This document shows positions 1-11,710 of a stretch of DNA of 64,000 bases, piece after piece. The translations under genes and the position numbers were made by a program. How positions within the stretch are numbered: the stretch's first letter is position 1; each line of letters begins with the position of its first letter. This DNA comes from Castanea sativa (taxonomy: Eukaryota; Streptophyta; Magnoliopsida; Fagales; Fagaceae): contig NC_134013.1 of assembly GCF_040712315.1 (NCBI RefSeq), forward strand, positions 35,809,001 to 35,873,000, in the 5' to 3' direction. The notes under the pieces are model-generated. The model had not been told where the DNA came from, did not search any database, and worked only from the letters and a program-made list of their open reading frames with translations.

Positions 1-1
1 C

Positions 2-370
2 CCTAGAGCGGATTGGTTGCAAAGCAGAAATGACCAGTTATGCATGCTGGATGAGAAAAGACTCAAGGCCCTGTATCACATTCAAGGATATCAAAGGAGG
101 CTCAGAAAAGCTTCTGACAAAAAAGTAAGAACAATAGATTTGAAGATGGGGGATTTAGTGTTGAAATAGATCCGAGCCCCAGTTCAAGATGCAAACGAGA
201 AGTTCAAGAAAAATTGGGTAGGTCCATACATTATCAAGCAGATATACTCTAGGGGAGCAGTAGGGTTGATGGACTTAGATGCAAACCCTTTCACTGAGCC
301 AACCAACAAGGATCAATTGAAGAAACGCCACATCCGAGGTGGTTGTAAATTATTTTATTTCCCTTCCTAG
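2..370 (+). pseudogene. 3' end of a Ty3/gypsy (Tat-like) polyprotein
   Basis: Reading frame 2 encodes the tail of a gypsy pol polyprotein after the integrase core. It contains a stretch reading YHIQGYQRRLRKASDKKV, then GDLVLK, then KFKKNWVGPYIIKQI, and ends with EPTNKDQLKK shortly before the stop at 368-370. The GDLVL...GPY..KQI pattern is the C-terminal DNA-binding part of plant gypsy integrases, and the ending resembles Tat-lineage elements. An in-frame TAG at 167-169 breaks the frame right after GDLVLK, so this copy is dead. The 5' part of the element lies outside the window. The domain identity is clear; the Tat assignment is inferred from sequence style and from the antisense genes and LTR that follow. 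Confidence 0.85.
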
Positions 371-928
371 GCTTGGTGAAAAAAAGGAAAAAAAAAAAGG
401 TAGGTTGAAAACCCGAAAGGGCAATCTACACAAAATAAGAGTAAAAAAAAGAGTATGAGAGAGCGAGCCTGCTAGGCTGAAAACCCGAAAGGGTAGCCTA
501 GGCAAAAACTAAAGCAAATAAAAAAATTAATGAACTACATGATGACACGATCCTTCTACAAAGGGGGAATGTAGGCAACCATACATTGGTTCGGTCACAA
601 TTTCTCAAAACCCACCATTTGCCCATCAACCAAAATTACCAAAAATTCAACTGTTCCATTAAACCATGTCATTACACAAAATCCAGGAACCTACACCTTA
701 ACCATAAATAAATAATAATAATAATAAATACTAAACCACAAGAACCCAAACCCTAAGCCAAACCATAAAATAAAAAAATAAAAAACCTAAAAGTCCATAC
801 CATAAACAGAACCCTTAACCATCAAGTCCTAAATAATTCCTAAAATAAGAGTTTTTGCATCAACTTTAAAATAAACATGCTCAAAGCCAAAAAAAATAAG
901 GTCACTTTGCCTTTAGTCTTTTCTTTTT
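371..928 (+). other. Spacer downstream of pol with two similar stem-loops
   Basis: This is A-rich non-coding DNA belonging to the retroelement. It holds two copies of a GAAAACCCGAAAGGG motif (about 404-422 and 479-493). Each is flanked by complementary arms; the second reads TAGGCT...AGCCTA with ACCC/GGGT inside, making a compact hairpin at about 471-503. No gene is visible. Confidence 0.5.
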
Positions 929-2175
929 CTATTGATCATTAATTTCTTCTGTGTTAGGTGCTTCACCATCCCTGTCTCTTCTTTTGAACTCATAGTTGTC
1001 TTCATCAAGTCTTTCTTTGTTGTCTCTGAGAAATTGTTCTCTCATAGCAATCCTCTTAGCTTCCTTGTCAACAATTTTGTCTATCAACCAGTTAGAGTAT
1101 TCTGTAGTCATCCTATGAAAGTGAACCTTGATAAAAGATTGATCCACTCGGTTAGTCATCTCTAAACCCAATAGCATGTTCTTTACAGAAGTAGGATTTG
1201 TGTCCACAGGAGTGAAAGGTCTTCTTCTATTGCCACTAGGCATTCCTTGCTCATATTTGAATTGCCTCAAGAGTCTATCTCCTTTGTAGAAAGTTGCCCT
1301 CTGCAACCCAACAAGGAAGATGTGATCTGATCGTGGAGATCGCAGTAGAGGGGGTGAGCACATCCACCAATAACACTCCCATTGAATTGAGGTACTGGAT
1401 TTCTTGTCCAAGAACTTCACCCACTCACTCTCAGTTTTGATTACAACCCTTCCAAGAAAACTGCTAGGCCCATAATTACCGATGATAGGCTTGGCAATCA
1501 TGTCCAGTCGCTCCATCAGCCATATCTGCAAAGTCAAAGGACTCCCTAAGAAGTTCTGAGTTTCTCCACCATGAAATACAACATCCAGTCCTAGAAGAGT
1601 TTCTGCCAAGATCAAAGAAACGGGATTGTCACCATCTTTAATTTGATTCACAACACTTATGGCTCGAGCATCCACGAAACCGCGTCTTCCAGAGCAAAGC
1701 AAAAGTTTTCCCACAATGCATAAGGCCAAACCGAATTCTGCATATTGTCGATCACTCCATAGGTGTGTTTGTCAATCAATCAAGAGATAATTGCATGAAG
1801 ATTCACCATATGACCTTCAATCATACTATCATTAATGCAAGTATGAAGACTGAGAGCATTAGCCAAAGATTCCTTATGCCTGGGATCACAAGAAACTGCA
1901 ATAGATTTTTTGCTTGGATCATAGTCCAAGATAGTGGAAAACTCTTCAATTGTCGGATAGAGTTCAGCAGTGTTAAATCGAAACACATGATCTTCGGGAT
2001 CCTATAATTTCATGGCAGCACGAAGGAAGTCCCACTTGATTTTGACATTCCTCAGAGCCTTAATTCCCTCTAGTTTGAAGGCTGTAAAATTGGTTTTGGT
2101 GCTAAAATCAAAGCTACGAACCCAAATGTTGATATCATGAATTGTTGAATGAGAGAAATTACGATTGCTTGCCAT
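929..2175 (-). pseudogene. Decayed DUF7745-type gene antisense to the gypsy element
   Basis: Read leftward from an ATG at 2175 the protein begins MASNRNFSHSTIHDINIWV and continues through EEFSTILDYDPSKKS. After a frame change near 1745 come GLALCIVGKLLLCSGRRG and ILAETLLGLD, then a charged C-terminus ending at 929. The order and motifs (N-terminal helical part, ...EEF..ILDYD..., ...L.LCI.GKLL...G..D, ILAETLLGLD) match the DUF7745 proteins that are abundant in repeat-rich plant genomes. The copy is broken by TAG at 2002-2004, TGA just left of 1800 and the frameshift. It lies downstream of pol and in reverse, where Tat-group elements can carry an extra antisense ORF. Molecular function is unknown. 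The family call is from memory of motifs; the breaks are directly visible. Confidence 0.7.
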
Positions 2176-3204
2176 GGATGACTTTTGCTTGTGATTATTG
2201 TGTGTTGCTAACCTTTATGCAGAGAATTGTTGCTAGAGAATTCATTAATATAAGCTACATCAATTCCTAATCAGGTTTGAAATAGTTTTCAGAGAGTTTG
2301 TAGCTGACTAGGAGAGCGTTTCATGATCACAAACGAAGCTAATATTTTTCAAAAAACGGGAAAACGCAAAACATGCATTGGAAAAGAGTAAGGAGTCGGC
2401 CCACCATGGTAAGAACTTCATGATGTGGCCCAGTGCCGAACAACACTCCAAAAGTGCCAAATGGCACTCCTCACTTGCCCAATGGCACACAGCCCCTTCG
2501 TCGTACACCCATGCAATTTCGTGTTTTTTTGGACTTTTTTTTAAATCATTTTACGCTCAAAAATATATTTTAGTTAAACTGGGGCATTTTGATGTACCCA
2601 ACTCACTTGTTTTCAAAAATCATCACTTGCATCATTGTTTTCAAAAATTGATCAAATCAAGTTTTTTAAAGACCCATGGATTTATGTCCCAAACTGGGGG
2701 TGTCCGCCCATGTTTCATTCATTTTCAAAGAGTCAAAAAATCATCATTATTTTTTTTTTTTAAATCATCATTGAGATTTCCAAAGTTCATGCATTCCTTT
2801 TTAAACTAGGGCATTTGCCCATGGCTCATTTATCTTCAAAAAAAAAAAAAAAAAGAGCACCATCAACATTTTTCTTTAAAAAAAAAAAAAAACATACCAT
2901 CATCATTTTTCTAAAAAAAGAAAAAGAAATTGTCATCACCAAGATTTCCAATAATCATGCATCCATTTTAAACTAGGGACGTTTGGCTCTGCCTCATTCA
3001 AGCAAATGCAGATTCCAACAGAGCTAATCAAGATAAGTTTAAACTGATACTACAAGACCTCATCAGGTGAATTCTAAACTTATCTTAGTTAAAGTTTCTA
3101 CATGACCCAAGATGATGCCAAGGACAAAGTAGTAAACATGAAATTAATACAAGATTTTCTAAGGAACACTTCCTTTCGTTTTGCAGGAAAAACAAAAATA
3201 CAAG
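2176..3204. other. Non-coding spacer inside the retroelement
   Basis: AT-rich DNA with long A and T runs (2750-2765, 2838-2855, 2876-2892). A block containing CATTTGCCCATG-like text recurs loosely at about 2690, 2810 and 2980. No gene or RNA is recognised. Confidence 0.5.
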
Positions 3205-6147
3205 TCATACATCATTAGGACTCCGAGTCCGCTTGCGTGAGGATCTCCTTGATCCACCTCTAGATGAACCACCTTCAGTATTTCCTTCTTGACTTGAGAA
3301 AAAGCGAGGATCATATTGACGATTTTCAAGTTCAAGGTTCTTAATCCTTTCCTCTAAAGTTCTTCTAGTAGCATTAGCAGCTTCCATTTTATGTGCCTAA
3401 AAAGTCAGAAGAATCAGATGTTAACTCCACCATCAAGCACAGTTCAAGTAAGAGATACTCAGAAAGCAACATGGCATACCTAGCTCGAATCATTGAGCAC
3501 ATATTGGGAGGATTGAGTGTGATCCAACGATTGCAAGCCTCCAATCATCCGCATGCTTTCCTCCACAAGATCCACATCAACCTGAAGCACAGATTGGCTC
3601 AATTAAGAACCACTTAATAAGCCAAGAAGAAATAAGGACAAAGAACTAAAAATTCAAGAACACGCCAGATCGAGCCAAGGAACATTTAGAGCATGCTCTG
3701 GCCTAGTCAAAGGCATGGAACTATACATTCCATTAGGATTCATCACATCATATTGACATGCTGGTAAATGAGAATAAGTCTCCATGAAAGAACTGGAGGA
3801 ACTACCAACATGATGAGGAGAAGGAATTTCTTCCTCTTCATCTCCCTCTTCCTCTCCTTCAGAAGGTGGAGGCTGAAAATCTAACATGCAAGTTTTGTCA
3901 CCAAGCAAAAATGTGGAAAAAGAATTTGCAAGATGAAGATTTTACTTTGGAAAGGAAAATAAGTACCGTTCAGCCAACCAAGCAACCTTGTAGACGAGTT
4001 TGAATAAATTCAGAATAAGTTCCTGCTGTTCCTGGAACAACGGAGACCACACGGGCCTGAGCAATCTCTTCATCAGTCAGAAGGTCAGCTAACTAGACGG
4101 AGGGACAAGGAGGAATTGGAATTGTTGTAGGAGGATACACATGATGAACTTCGGGCAACACCCGATCACCAAGATACCAATACCTTCCATGCCCACATTC
4201 AAACAATGCCTGACAACCATTCAGCTTCAAAGCCCATTCACACTTTGCATACGCCTCACATCCAGCCCAAGGATCTAAAGACATCTGAAAGATCACAAAA
4301 GAACCCAAAATGAGAAAAGACCAAACCATAATCAAGCACCAAAGATCCTGCACAAAAAAAAGAAAGGGGGAGGAAGAAGAAGGACTTACATCATCAGCAG
4401 TCAAATTGTCAATTACCAAACGCCAAATTTCCAAAGAACGCCTGGAGGTCACTGATGAACGATCCTGGGGCAACCAACGGAGAAATACAGGAAAAATACC
4501 GGCAACTTCCTCCCAGATTTGAGGACCCACTCCAAAGTACTCGTACATCCAGACCTAAAGATTGCCACAACACCAAAATAATTTTCCAAAGCCTACACAT
4601 AGCCAAAAAAACCCAAATCTCACCTTCCATACAAATGGAGCCCCACCCAAGCTTGAAAGACTCCACCTAAAGAGTTGGGTCATGAAATGCATCAGATTAG
4701 CATAGGCCATGCCGCCCCAGTCATAATTCCGGATTTGTCCAATTTTTCTCAAGCTTTCTAAGTAGCGCAGATTCACAGTACTGCCTAAATCCGGACATAA
4801 GAAAATTCCAATAAAAAGAAGCATGAACATACGAGCACCTTTTGCCGCATTCTCACAATAAGAAATATTTTCACATAGCCAAGACAAAGGGATATTGTTA
4901 CTCCTCATTCTAGAAGGCACTACACCTAGAAGTTTCTTGAGTTCAGCTGAAGTAAGGGAATCATTGACAAGAATTCTTTCACCACCCAACCTCAGACCGA
5001 TGATAACAGAAAAGTCATAAGGTGTCAACATTACCTCCCTAATGCATGGAAAGTGGAAGGTACATGTAGTGTCCCAAAAGCGCTCTGCTAAGGCGAGAAG
5101 TAACTGGAGATCTTTGTATTCATGTGTCTCATGATTTAACAAAGTTTCGAAAAAAGTGCCAAAGCTTGCTTCATTGATGATGTTTTTGATGCTAGGAGAC
5201 GATGCTGCCTATGTACTTTTTGACATTTGGAGACTGCCTCGACTCTTAAGGCTCTGTAACACAAAAGTTCAGCTCATCAATTTCCATGACCAAACTACAT
5301 GTCCCTAAAATTTTTCCATGACCAAACTCACATCACAACAAAAAAAAAACCAATAGCCCACCAAAATTTCACCACAATCAAAATTATTCACATATCCATA
5401 CACAACTACCAAATTTTTTCCATAGCCATGAAAAAAAGTTCCTACACTTCCAAAATAGCAAAAAAAATTCCCACAAGCTCATGCCCATGCACAAATAAAT
5501 TCTCACATGGCCAAAATCATAATCACAAAAATTCAAGAACTAACATCACATGCCCAACAAAATTTTTCATAATCAAAATTTCATGCCCATAAAATTTTCC
5601 CATGCCCAAAAATTTTCCATACCCACAAATTTACCCACAAAATTTTGCCATGTTCATAAAACAAAGTTTACACATGCCAACAAACTTTTCCCACATACAT
5701 CATGAACGCATTCACATAAGCCTATCACAAATTTTTCACAATGCCAATACTCCCAAAATTCAAACCAAAATTCATCCAACCACATCACAATCTACCTACA
5801 TTGTCAAAATTCTATAAGCCACCAACTTTGTCCAAATTGCACCATGATCAAGAAACAACACTTCAAGAATGTCCAAATCCATTTTCCAACATAACCAATC
5901 ACACAATGCCCCAAATTTCAAACCACCAAATGACAATATCTCACCATGAAATTCTCAATGAAACATGAAACAACATTTTCCCAAGGAAAAAAACCAAAGA
6001 AAAACTCACCTTGGTGTCTACATGACAATATGGAGCATTGGTCCTAGGGTCTTGAAGAAGTCCATCATCATCATGCCAATTAAATATTGGATCATATTTC
6101 TTACCATGAAAAGCAAGAAAAGAAGGTCCCCTGGAAGAAGAAGCCAT
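3205..6147 (-). pseudogene. Plant mobile domain (aminotransferase-like, PMD) gene, degenerate, multi-exon
   Basis: Exon 1 (6147-6010) encodes MASSSRGPSFLAFHGKKYDP... and ends at AAG|GTGAG. Exon 2 (5253-4624) holds the core of the plant mobile domain, including FWDTTCTFHFPCIREVMLTP, DFSVIIGLRLGG and later NYDWGGMAYANLM. Exon 3 (4554-4390) begins VWMYEYFGVGP. Exon 4 (4284-about 3967) begins MSLDPWAGCEAY. Exon 5 (about 3872-3654) is acidic and serine-rich. Exons near 3581-3480 and 3396-3205 finish with a short coiled coil and a basic SSRKRTRS tail. Splice sites and phases agree across exons 1-4. In-frame stops at 5211-5209, 4095-4093, 3972-3970 and 3482-3480 make this a pseudogene. Family members range from TE-encoded proteins to the domesticated MAIN/MAIL factors; position inside the gypsy element, on the strand opposite pol, suggests TE cargo. 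The C-terminal exon borders are less certain. Confidence 0.72.
5254..6009 (-). other. First intron of the PMD pseudogene
   Basis: A 756-bp C/A-rich, G-poor intron with drifting repeats of CCATGACCAAA- and CCCACAAAATTTT-like text. Several open frames run through it only because of its composition. Confidence 0.55.
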
Positions 6148-6919
6148 CTTGATGCAAAGAAAAATGGGTTTAGAAAATGGGTTTCACCAAAAATGGGTGT
6201 GTGGTGAAAATGCTCAAAACACAAGGATCTAAAGAAATATTGATAGAGATGAATGAGGGAAGGTTAAGAAGCTTAGAAAACTATTTTTGTGAGAAGAAAT
6301 GGTGAGATGAAGAAGGAAAATCAAGGGGAAGAAGAAGGTGAATAGTGTTAATGGAGGAAGAGAAGTTGATGAAAGATGAAGCAAAGAAGAAAAAGGAGAG
6401 AGACAAGGAAGTGGGGGGCCAAAATTTCGGCCCCCACACTTAAACTCAGTCAAACCCAAAAAAATAAAAAATTCAATGCTCTCAAGTATCTTTCAAACTC
6501 CAAATTTTCAATTCCAAATTTTTATTCCAAAAAAAAAATTCACATTCTCAATGCCAAATTTTTTAAATTCAAATCTCCAGTTTTCAAAATTTCAAGAAAA
6601 AATTCAAACCCCAGATTTGATGACCAAAATTTCAAGCATTAATTTTCAAACTCCAAATCTCAAAATTTTAGATTTCAAATTCCAAATTTCAAGTCAAAAT
6701 TCTCAAAGTTTCAAAGTCTCAATGTCAATTTCAAAACTTCCAAGTTTCAAAAATCAAATGTTTCTCAAAAGTAAAATCTTTTTAGTCAATTAAACTTTTC
6801 TTGATAAAGTTCAAATCAAGAAGGGGTAAATGAAAATCACACATCTCAGAAACAGTGGGACCATAGAACACTCATCGGTTAAAGTCTAATTCCAAATTTT
6901 GACTTTTGCAGCCAACAAG
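6148..6919. other. Upstream region of the PMD pseudogene
   Basis: 6148-6450 is purine-rich on the plus strand, as expected for a CT-rich leader or promoter of the minus-strand gene. 6460-6760 is a low-complexity region built from TTTCAAATTCCAAATTT-like units. No separate gene is seen. Confidence 0.45.
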
Positions 6920-7310
6920 CCAGATCAAAGTAGAGAAGTCCTTTGGTCAACATTCCAACATTTCATATCGAAGTAAAGAAGACCTTTGATTGACATTCCA
7001 ACAATTTCAGATTGAAGTAGAGAAGACCTTTGATCAACATTTTAGCATTTCAGATCGAAGTAAAGAAGACCTTTGGTCGACCTTCCAGCATTTCAGATCG
7101 AAGTAGAGAAGACCTTTGATCGACATTTCAGCATTTCAGATCGAAGTAGAGAAGAGCTTTGATCAACTTTCCAGCATTTCAAATCGAAGTAGAGAAGACC
7201 TTTGATCGACATTTTAGCATTTCAAGATTGAAGTAAAGAAGACCTTTGATCGACATTCCAGCATTTCAGATCGAAGTAGAGAAGACCTTTAATTGACATT
7301 CCAGCAATTT
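6920..7310. repeat. Tandem array of a ~43-bp unit, about 9 copies
   Basis: The unit contains AAGTAGAGAAGACCTTTGAT and CATTCCAGCATTTCAGATCG. About nine head-to-tail copies differ from each other at a few positions. The array sits between the antisense genes and the 3' LTR. Tandem arrays in the 3' untranslated region are a known habit of Tat/Ogre-type plant retrotransposons and can seed satellite DNA. Confidence 0.85.
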
Positions 7311-7643
7311 CAAGGTAGAGAAGCCCCTTAATCACCTTTCTTCAAGTTCCAAGGTTGAGAAGCCCTTTGGTCACAGACAATTCCATTTTCAAGATCAGGA
7401 TTGAAAAGTGTCTTGGTCACCCCACTTGTCAAGAATAATTTCCAGAGTCATCAACTACCAGCTAAGTCAAGTATTTTCATTTTTTGTCAAAAGATAAGGC
7501 ACTAGTTCTATGTTCTGAAGTTTTAGGTTCAAGGGCTAAGTAATCTTTGAAAATTCAACCTCAATTAAATCATGGTTGCTAAAATCAGTATCTTTGTTTT
7601 ACATTGACATTCGCTTTCCAAGCTCTGTCAATGAGGGGCATTT

Positions 7644-9951
7644 TGTAGACACTCGATTTTGTACCCATGATTTAATCAAGGAGAATGACTTGAATGATCA
7701 TTCATGTACCCCAAAAATCATGATTGCATTACATGCATCAATTTGTTCTTACATTACATGCATCAATTTATTCATTGCATATCATAAAAATGATCTTGAG
7801 ATTCTAACGGTCGCAATGGTGTGTCCGGTTTTTAAATTGAACCATCAGATCGAAAGATATTTCATGATCAAGTTTGCACGGTCAATATGCATTGTGTTTA
7901 GGAAAAGTCAACCACCACGATTAATTTAAATTAATTCTGATTGGTTAAAAAATTAAAATTAATTAAATAATTTTATGATTAGTTGATAATTAATGTCTAA
8001 AATAGAATTGCATGCACATGAATAAAATGGATGATTGGATAACAATAAAATTGTGGATAATCTGAACTTTATCAAGATTTATTTTAGGGATTTATCTACA
8101 AGATAATTGTTCCCAAAAATTCTGAATTATCTAGAAAAGAGATTAAAAAAAAATTATAGATTAAGGATGAAAACACGTCTAGGTACAAGGACCGGATCAA
8201 AAAACCATAGAAAGAGAGTCCAAAACACACCCGAACACGAAAGTGCGTTCGGCATCCAAAAACACCAATTGGCACTTTAAAAGTGCCGAATTGGCCCCTT
8301 TTGGGCTTTGGCCCAACTTCCTTTAGGTGACGATATAGCACACCATTTTCGATCTTTTTGCAAAAGGATGAGTCCCGATTCGCGTTCTACACATCGGAAC
8401 TATTTTTTAGAGTTTTCTGACCTTTATAAATAGAGACTGGATCTCATAATTCAAGGACAATTTTTTGGTGCTCTAAGAGGCATACCTTTTTAAACTCTCT
8501 AAGTGCTTATATTTGCTGATAATCTCTGATATTTGCTGCCAAAATTAGGGTTTTTAGGTTTCAAAGATAATTGAATAAATTTCTTTGAACCCTAAAACAT
8601 CTTTTTAAGAACAAGAAGTGCTCCATGCAAGAGGTTGTTTTCAATCACCCTTTCCTTTTCTTTATGTTTTTCTCTTTTATGAAGTGGCATGTTTTTCTTT
8701 ACCCATAACATGAATTGTTAATCATTGTTTTGTTTAAAGCATGATCTTGATTTTTTATATATAGTTGTTATGACCTCTTTCTTAATTTCAATAATTTGCA
8801 TATAACCAATTCTTTTTCTTAATTAAAAAAAGGTCTGCGTCTAGCTTAGATGTAGATCTGAATTTTTCTTAATTAAAAAAAAAAAGATTTGTGTCTTTCT
8901 TAGATGTAGGTCTGAAATTTTCTTAATCAAAAACGAATCTGCATCTTTCATGGATGTAGATCTGAATTTTTCTCAAATCAAAAACTAATTTGTATCTTTC
9001 TTAGATACAGATCTGAATTTTTTCTTTAACATACGAAAATTTTGAAACAAAGAAGAAGATTAAACATGATTATGTTTATGGTTGTTTGTTTTGATTGTTT
9101 CATATAGCATAAATTTATCTTAAAAATGAAACTCTCTTCATAATAAGTCTTTTCCATACGTTTTTTGAACAAATAAAAAAACATTATTTTTCTGTTATCA
9201 AAAACCATTTTTTTAATCATCACAAAACAAATTTGATCTTTTACCAAGTTAAAACCATTTTTCTCATTATTACAAAATAGATCTAATTTTTCTAAACTAA
9301 AAAACCAATTTTTTATCACCAAAACAGATTTGAATTTTTATCTCCAAAAATCATATTTTTCAGATTTTTAAAAACAGGTCTAATTTTTTCTAAACCAAAA
9401 TAAAATCAATTTTTTTATCACTAAAATAGATCTGAATTTTTTAAAACAAATAAGAGGATTCATTCATAAATAAATTTGTGTGATTTAGTTTTGTGTATAT
9501 ACAACATGTCATTTGTAATATGCATATATGGTACATTGGTTACAAGAATCTAAAAGACCAAACTCTGTCTGTGCGGAATGGGTGCCTAACAACTTCCCAT
9601 TATGTAACCTAGTCTCCAGATTTAGTTCTTTTGGATAGGTAGATCTAAGCCTTTTCTTTATTTTTTATTTTGGGTAAAATGTAACTAGGACAAAAAGCCA
9701 TGTAATTTTTTGGTAGTTTGTAACTAGGACCCAAAGCCATGTAATTTTCAATTTTTCAAACATGTAATTTTTATTCAATCAATGAGAATGATACTATTCA
9801 GTCATGTATTTTATATTTATTTTTTCTTATTTTTTTGTATAAAAAAATAAGTGGCGACTCCACACCACTTACCCAAAAAGAGAGGTGCCCTAAAAAGCAC
9901 TCCAAAAATCTCTCTTTTTTGAGATGCACTTTTGGCAAGGTCTCTCACAGT
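7644..9951 (+). mobile_element. 3' LTR of the Tat-like gypsy element
   Basis: It begins TGTAGACACTCGATTTTGTA directly after a purine-rich stretch (GAGGGG at 7633-7638) that fits a polypurine tract, and ends ...GGTCTCTCACA. At 9952 the sequence switches abruptly to an older minus-strand gypsy. A TATA box (TATAAATA, 8425-8432) would drive the element. Four diverged ~52-bp direct repeats containing AGATGTAGATCTGAATTTTT lie at about 8818-9024. The motif GTGGCGACTCCAC near 9852 is often seen near the end of such LTRs. The 5' LTR is outside the window, so pairing and target duplication could not be tested. Confidence 0.7.
8425..8432 (+). promoter_or_regulatory. TATA box of the 3' LTR
   Basis: TATAAATA within CCTTTATAAATAGAGACTGG, in the middle of the LTR. 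This is the usual place for the U3/R boundary promoter. Confidence 0.6.
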
Positions 9952-11700
9952 TGAAAACCTGGATAGTAAAGGATGTCTTGTAAACTCCCATTGTCTATTA
10001 ACACCCTTCCAGTTGTAAAATTTGCAATTGTCAAAGTAATAACAATCGCATCATCATGAGGGTGGTGCAACCGTCTTGCATCTTCATCTGTGAAAACAAT
10101 GGTTGGCTCATCGTCTTTGATCATCCTTGGTGGTCGTCCAGATATCTAAACATTTTGAACTTCCAGTAGATAAGTCTTCCTGGCTCTAGACGGGTTTCCT
10201 ATTGACATGCCCCTACAATAATCTTTATTTCTCCAAACAGTGGACGTACTGTTTCCTTTGCTTTTCCTTTCATTGGCTGTCTCTCGTCCTTATGGTCTCA
10301 CTCAAGAAAATTCTTTAACTTTCCCTGCTTAATAAGAGCTTCAATCTGCTGCTTCAAGTCATAACATTCGTCTGCATCATATCCATGGTCGCGGTGAAAA
10401 CGACAATACTTGCTTTTATTCCGCTTGCTGGGATCTCCTTTCATCCTCTTTGGCCACTTCAAGGATGGATCATCTTTTATCTGCATCAATGTTTGGTCAA
10501 GCAAAGTGTTCGGGGGAGTGTAATTGGAGTATCGTCCTAAGGACAATCCTGCCTTCTTGTCGTCCTGATCTCTTTTCTCCCCCACTTTGGCTTTCTTTGG
10601 GCGAGGACCCTACTCTGGATAGTGCACATAACTATTTTCCAGTCGTTCACCTTTGTTTTTTCTCTTAGCAATAATTGCGTCTTTTGCGTTCATGAAACTT
10701 TGGGCTGAATGTATCAACTCAGCCATCATCTAAGGCTCCTAGTCATACATCTTGTAAATGAATAGGTTTGAACTAACTCTATTGTAGAAAGTGGCCAAGA
10801 GGATCTTGTCATCCATCTCGTCCACCAACAGAGCTTCTCTATTAAAACGGTTGATAAAAGTACATAGACTTTCATTTTCTCCTTGTTCTATGTTCAACAG
10901 ACTGGACAAGGAACGTTTTTGCCTTTGTCCCCCAACAAAGTTATTGACGAACAACTTACTTAACTCTTGGAACGAAGTTATAGTGTTTAGTGGTAACTTT
11001 CCAAACTACACTATGGTTGGTCCTTTCAACGTGGTAGGGAAGGCTCTACACATAATTTCATTTGGAACACCTTGAAGATGCATAGTCATCTTGAATGTGG
11101 CACTGTGATTGCAAGGATCACGCGTCCCATCATATGAGTCCAGGGTAGGTATTTTGAACTTAGAAGACAGGGGATGACTGGTGATGGATGCGGGATGACT
11201 GGAGATGGACGCAACAAAAGGGGAATCTGTCCTATGGACGAGATCATCCACATGGTTTGCTCTCCTCATGGAATCCTTCATCTCCTCCATGGCTCTTCTC
11301 ATCTAGTCCATCTCTCTCTCTCTCCAAATGTGGTACCCTACAAATAATGGTACCCCTGGACTGGTCTCCTTTAACATTGTTCTCAGCAGCTTCATTTCTT
11401 GAATTCTGACACCTTTCTCCACCATGTTGTTGACGTTGTCTGTTAACTTCCCTAGTTAACTCTTGGTTCTATTGTGTCAGTTCTGCCATTGCTGCTACTA
11501 TGGACTGTAACTATTGTTGGATGGTCGTGGGTGGTGGTGGTGCACGATTTGGATGACTGGAGGCATTTCCACTCTCCTAGTGTCCTGGACTAATGGCCAT
11601 TGACTTAGTCCAAACCATGCAGCCTTTTTGTCTTTTGAAAAACGAAAAAGCTAAACTGGTGGTATACGAGAAAGTTCAACTTCTCTCTTTTCCCCACAGA
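9952..11700 (-). pseudogene. Degenerate gypsy gag and start of protease
   Basis: Read leftward, the frame gives a gag capsid region (SKFKIPTLDSYDGTRDP, MHLQGVPNEIMCRAFPTTLK, LFVNNFVGGQRQKRSLSSLL, NIEQGENESL, FNREALLVDEMDDKILLA) and then the nucleocapsid-like YCRFHRDHGYDADECYDLKQ (10298-10585). After frame changes comes the start of an aspartic protease (VFTDEDARRLHHPHDDA and VLIDNGS), cut off at 9952. Numerous in-frame TAG codons, mostly where relatives have Gln or Trp codons, kill the gene. The break coincides with the end of the LTR on its left, consistent with the Tat-like element having landed here. The rest of pol would then lie left of the window. Confidence 0.85.
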
Positions 11701-11710
11701 TGGCGCCAAC
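11690..11710 (-). other. Primer-binding site region of the minus-strand gypsy
   Basis: On the minus strand the text just after the LTR end (...CATCATCA) reads GTTGGCGCCATCTGTGGGG. TTGGCGCC followed by a G-rich stretch is a common tRNA-primer site layout in plant gypsy elements. Confidence 0.6.

Noticed and set aside
5299..5968. Plus-strand open frames rich in H, K, T and P
   Set aside because: They fall within the low-complexity first intron of the minus-strand PMD pseudogene.
6920..7310. Regular repeat array that might look like a CRISPR
   Set aside because: Repeats abut with no unique spacers, and the genome is eukaryotic; this is a tandem array in a retroelement UTR.
8096..8341. 81-residue minus-strand open frame
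   Set aside because: Lies wholly in the U3 part of the LTR, no known motif.
10298..10585. Host zinc-finger gene
   Set aside because: The CRFHRDHG...ECYDLK pattern with upstream capsid text is gypsy gag.
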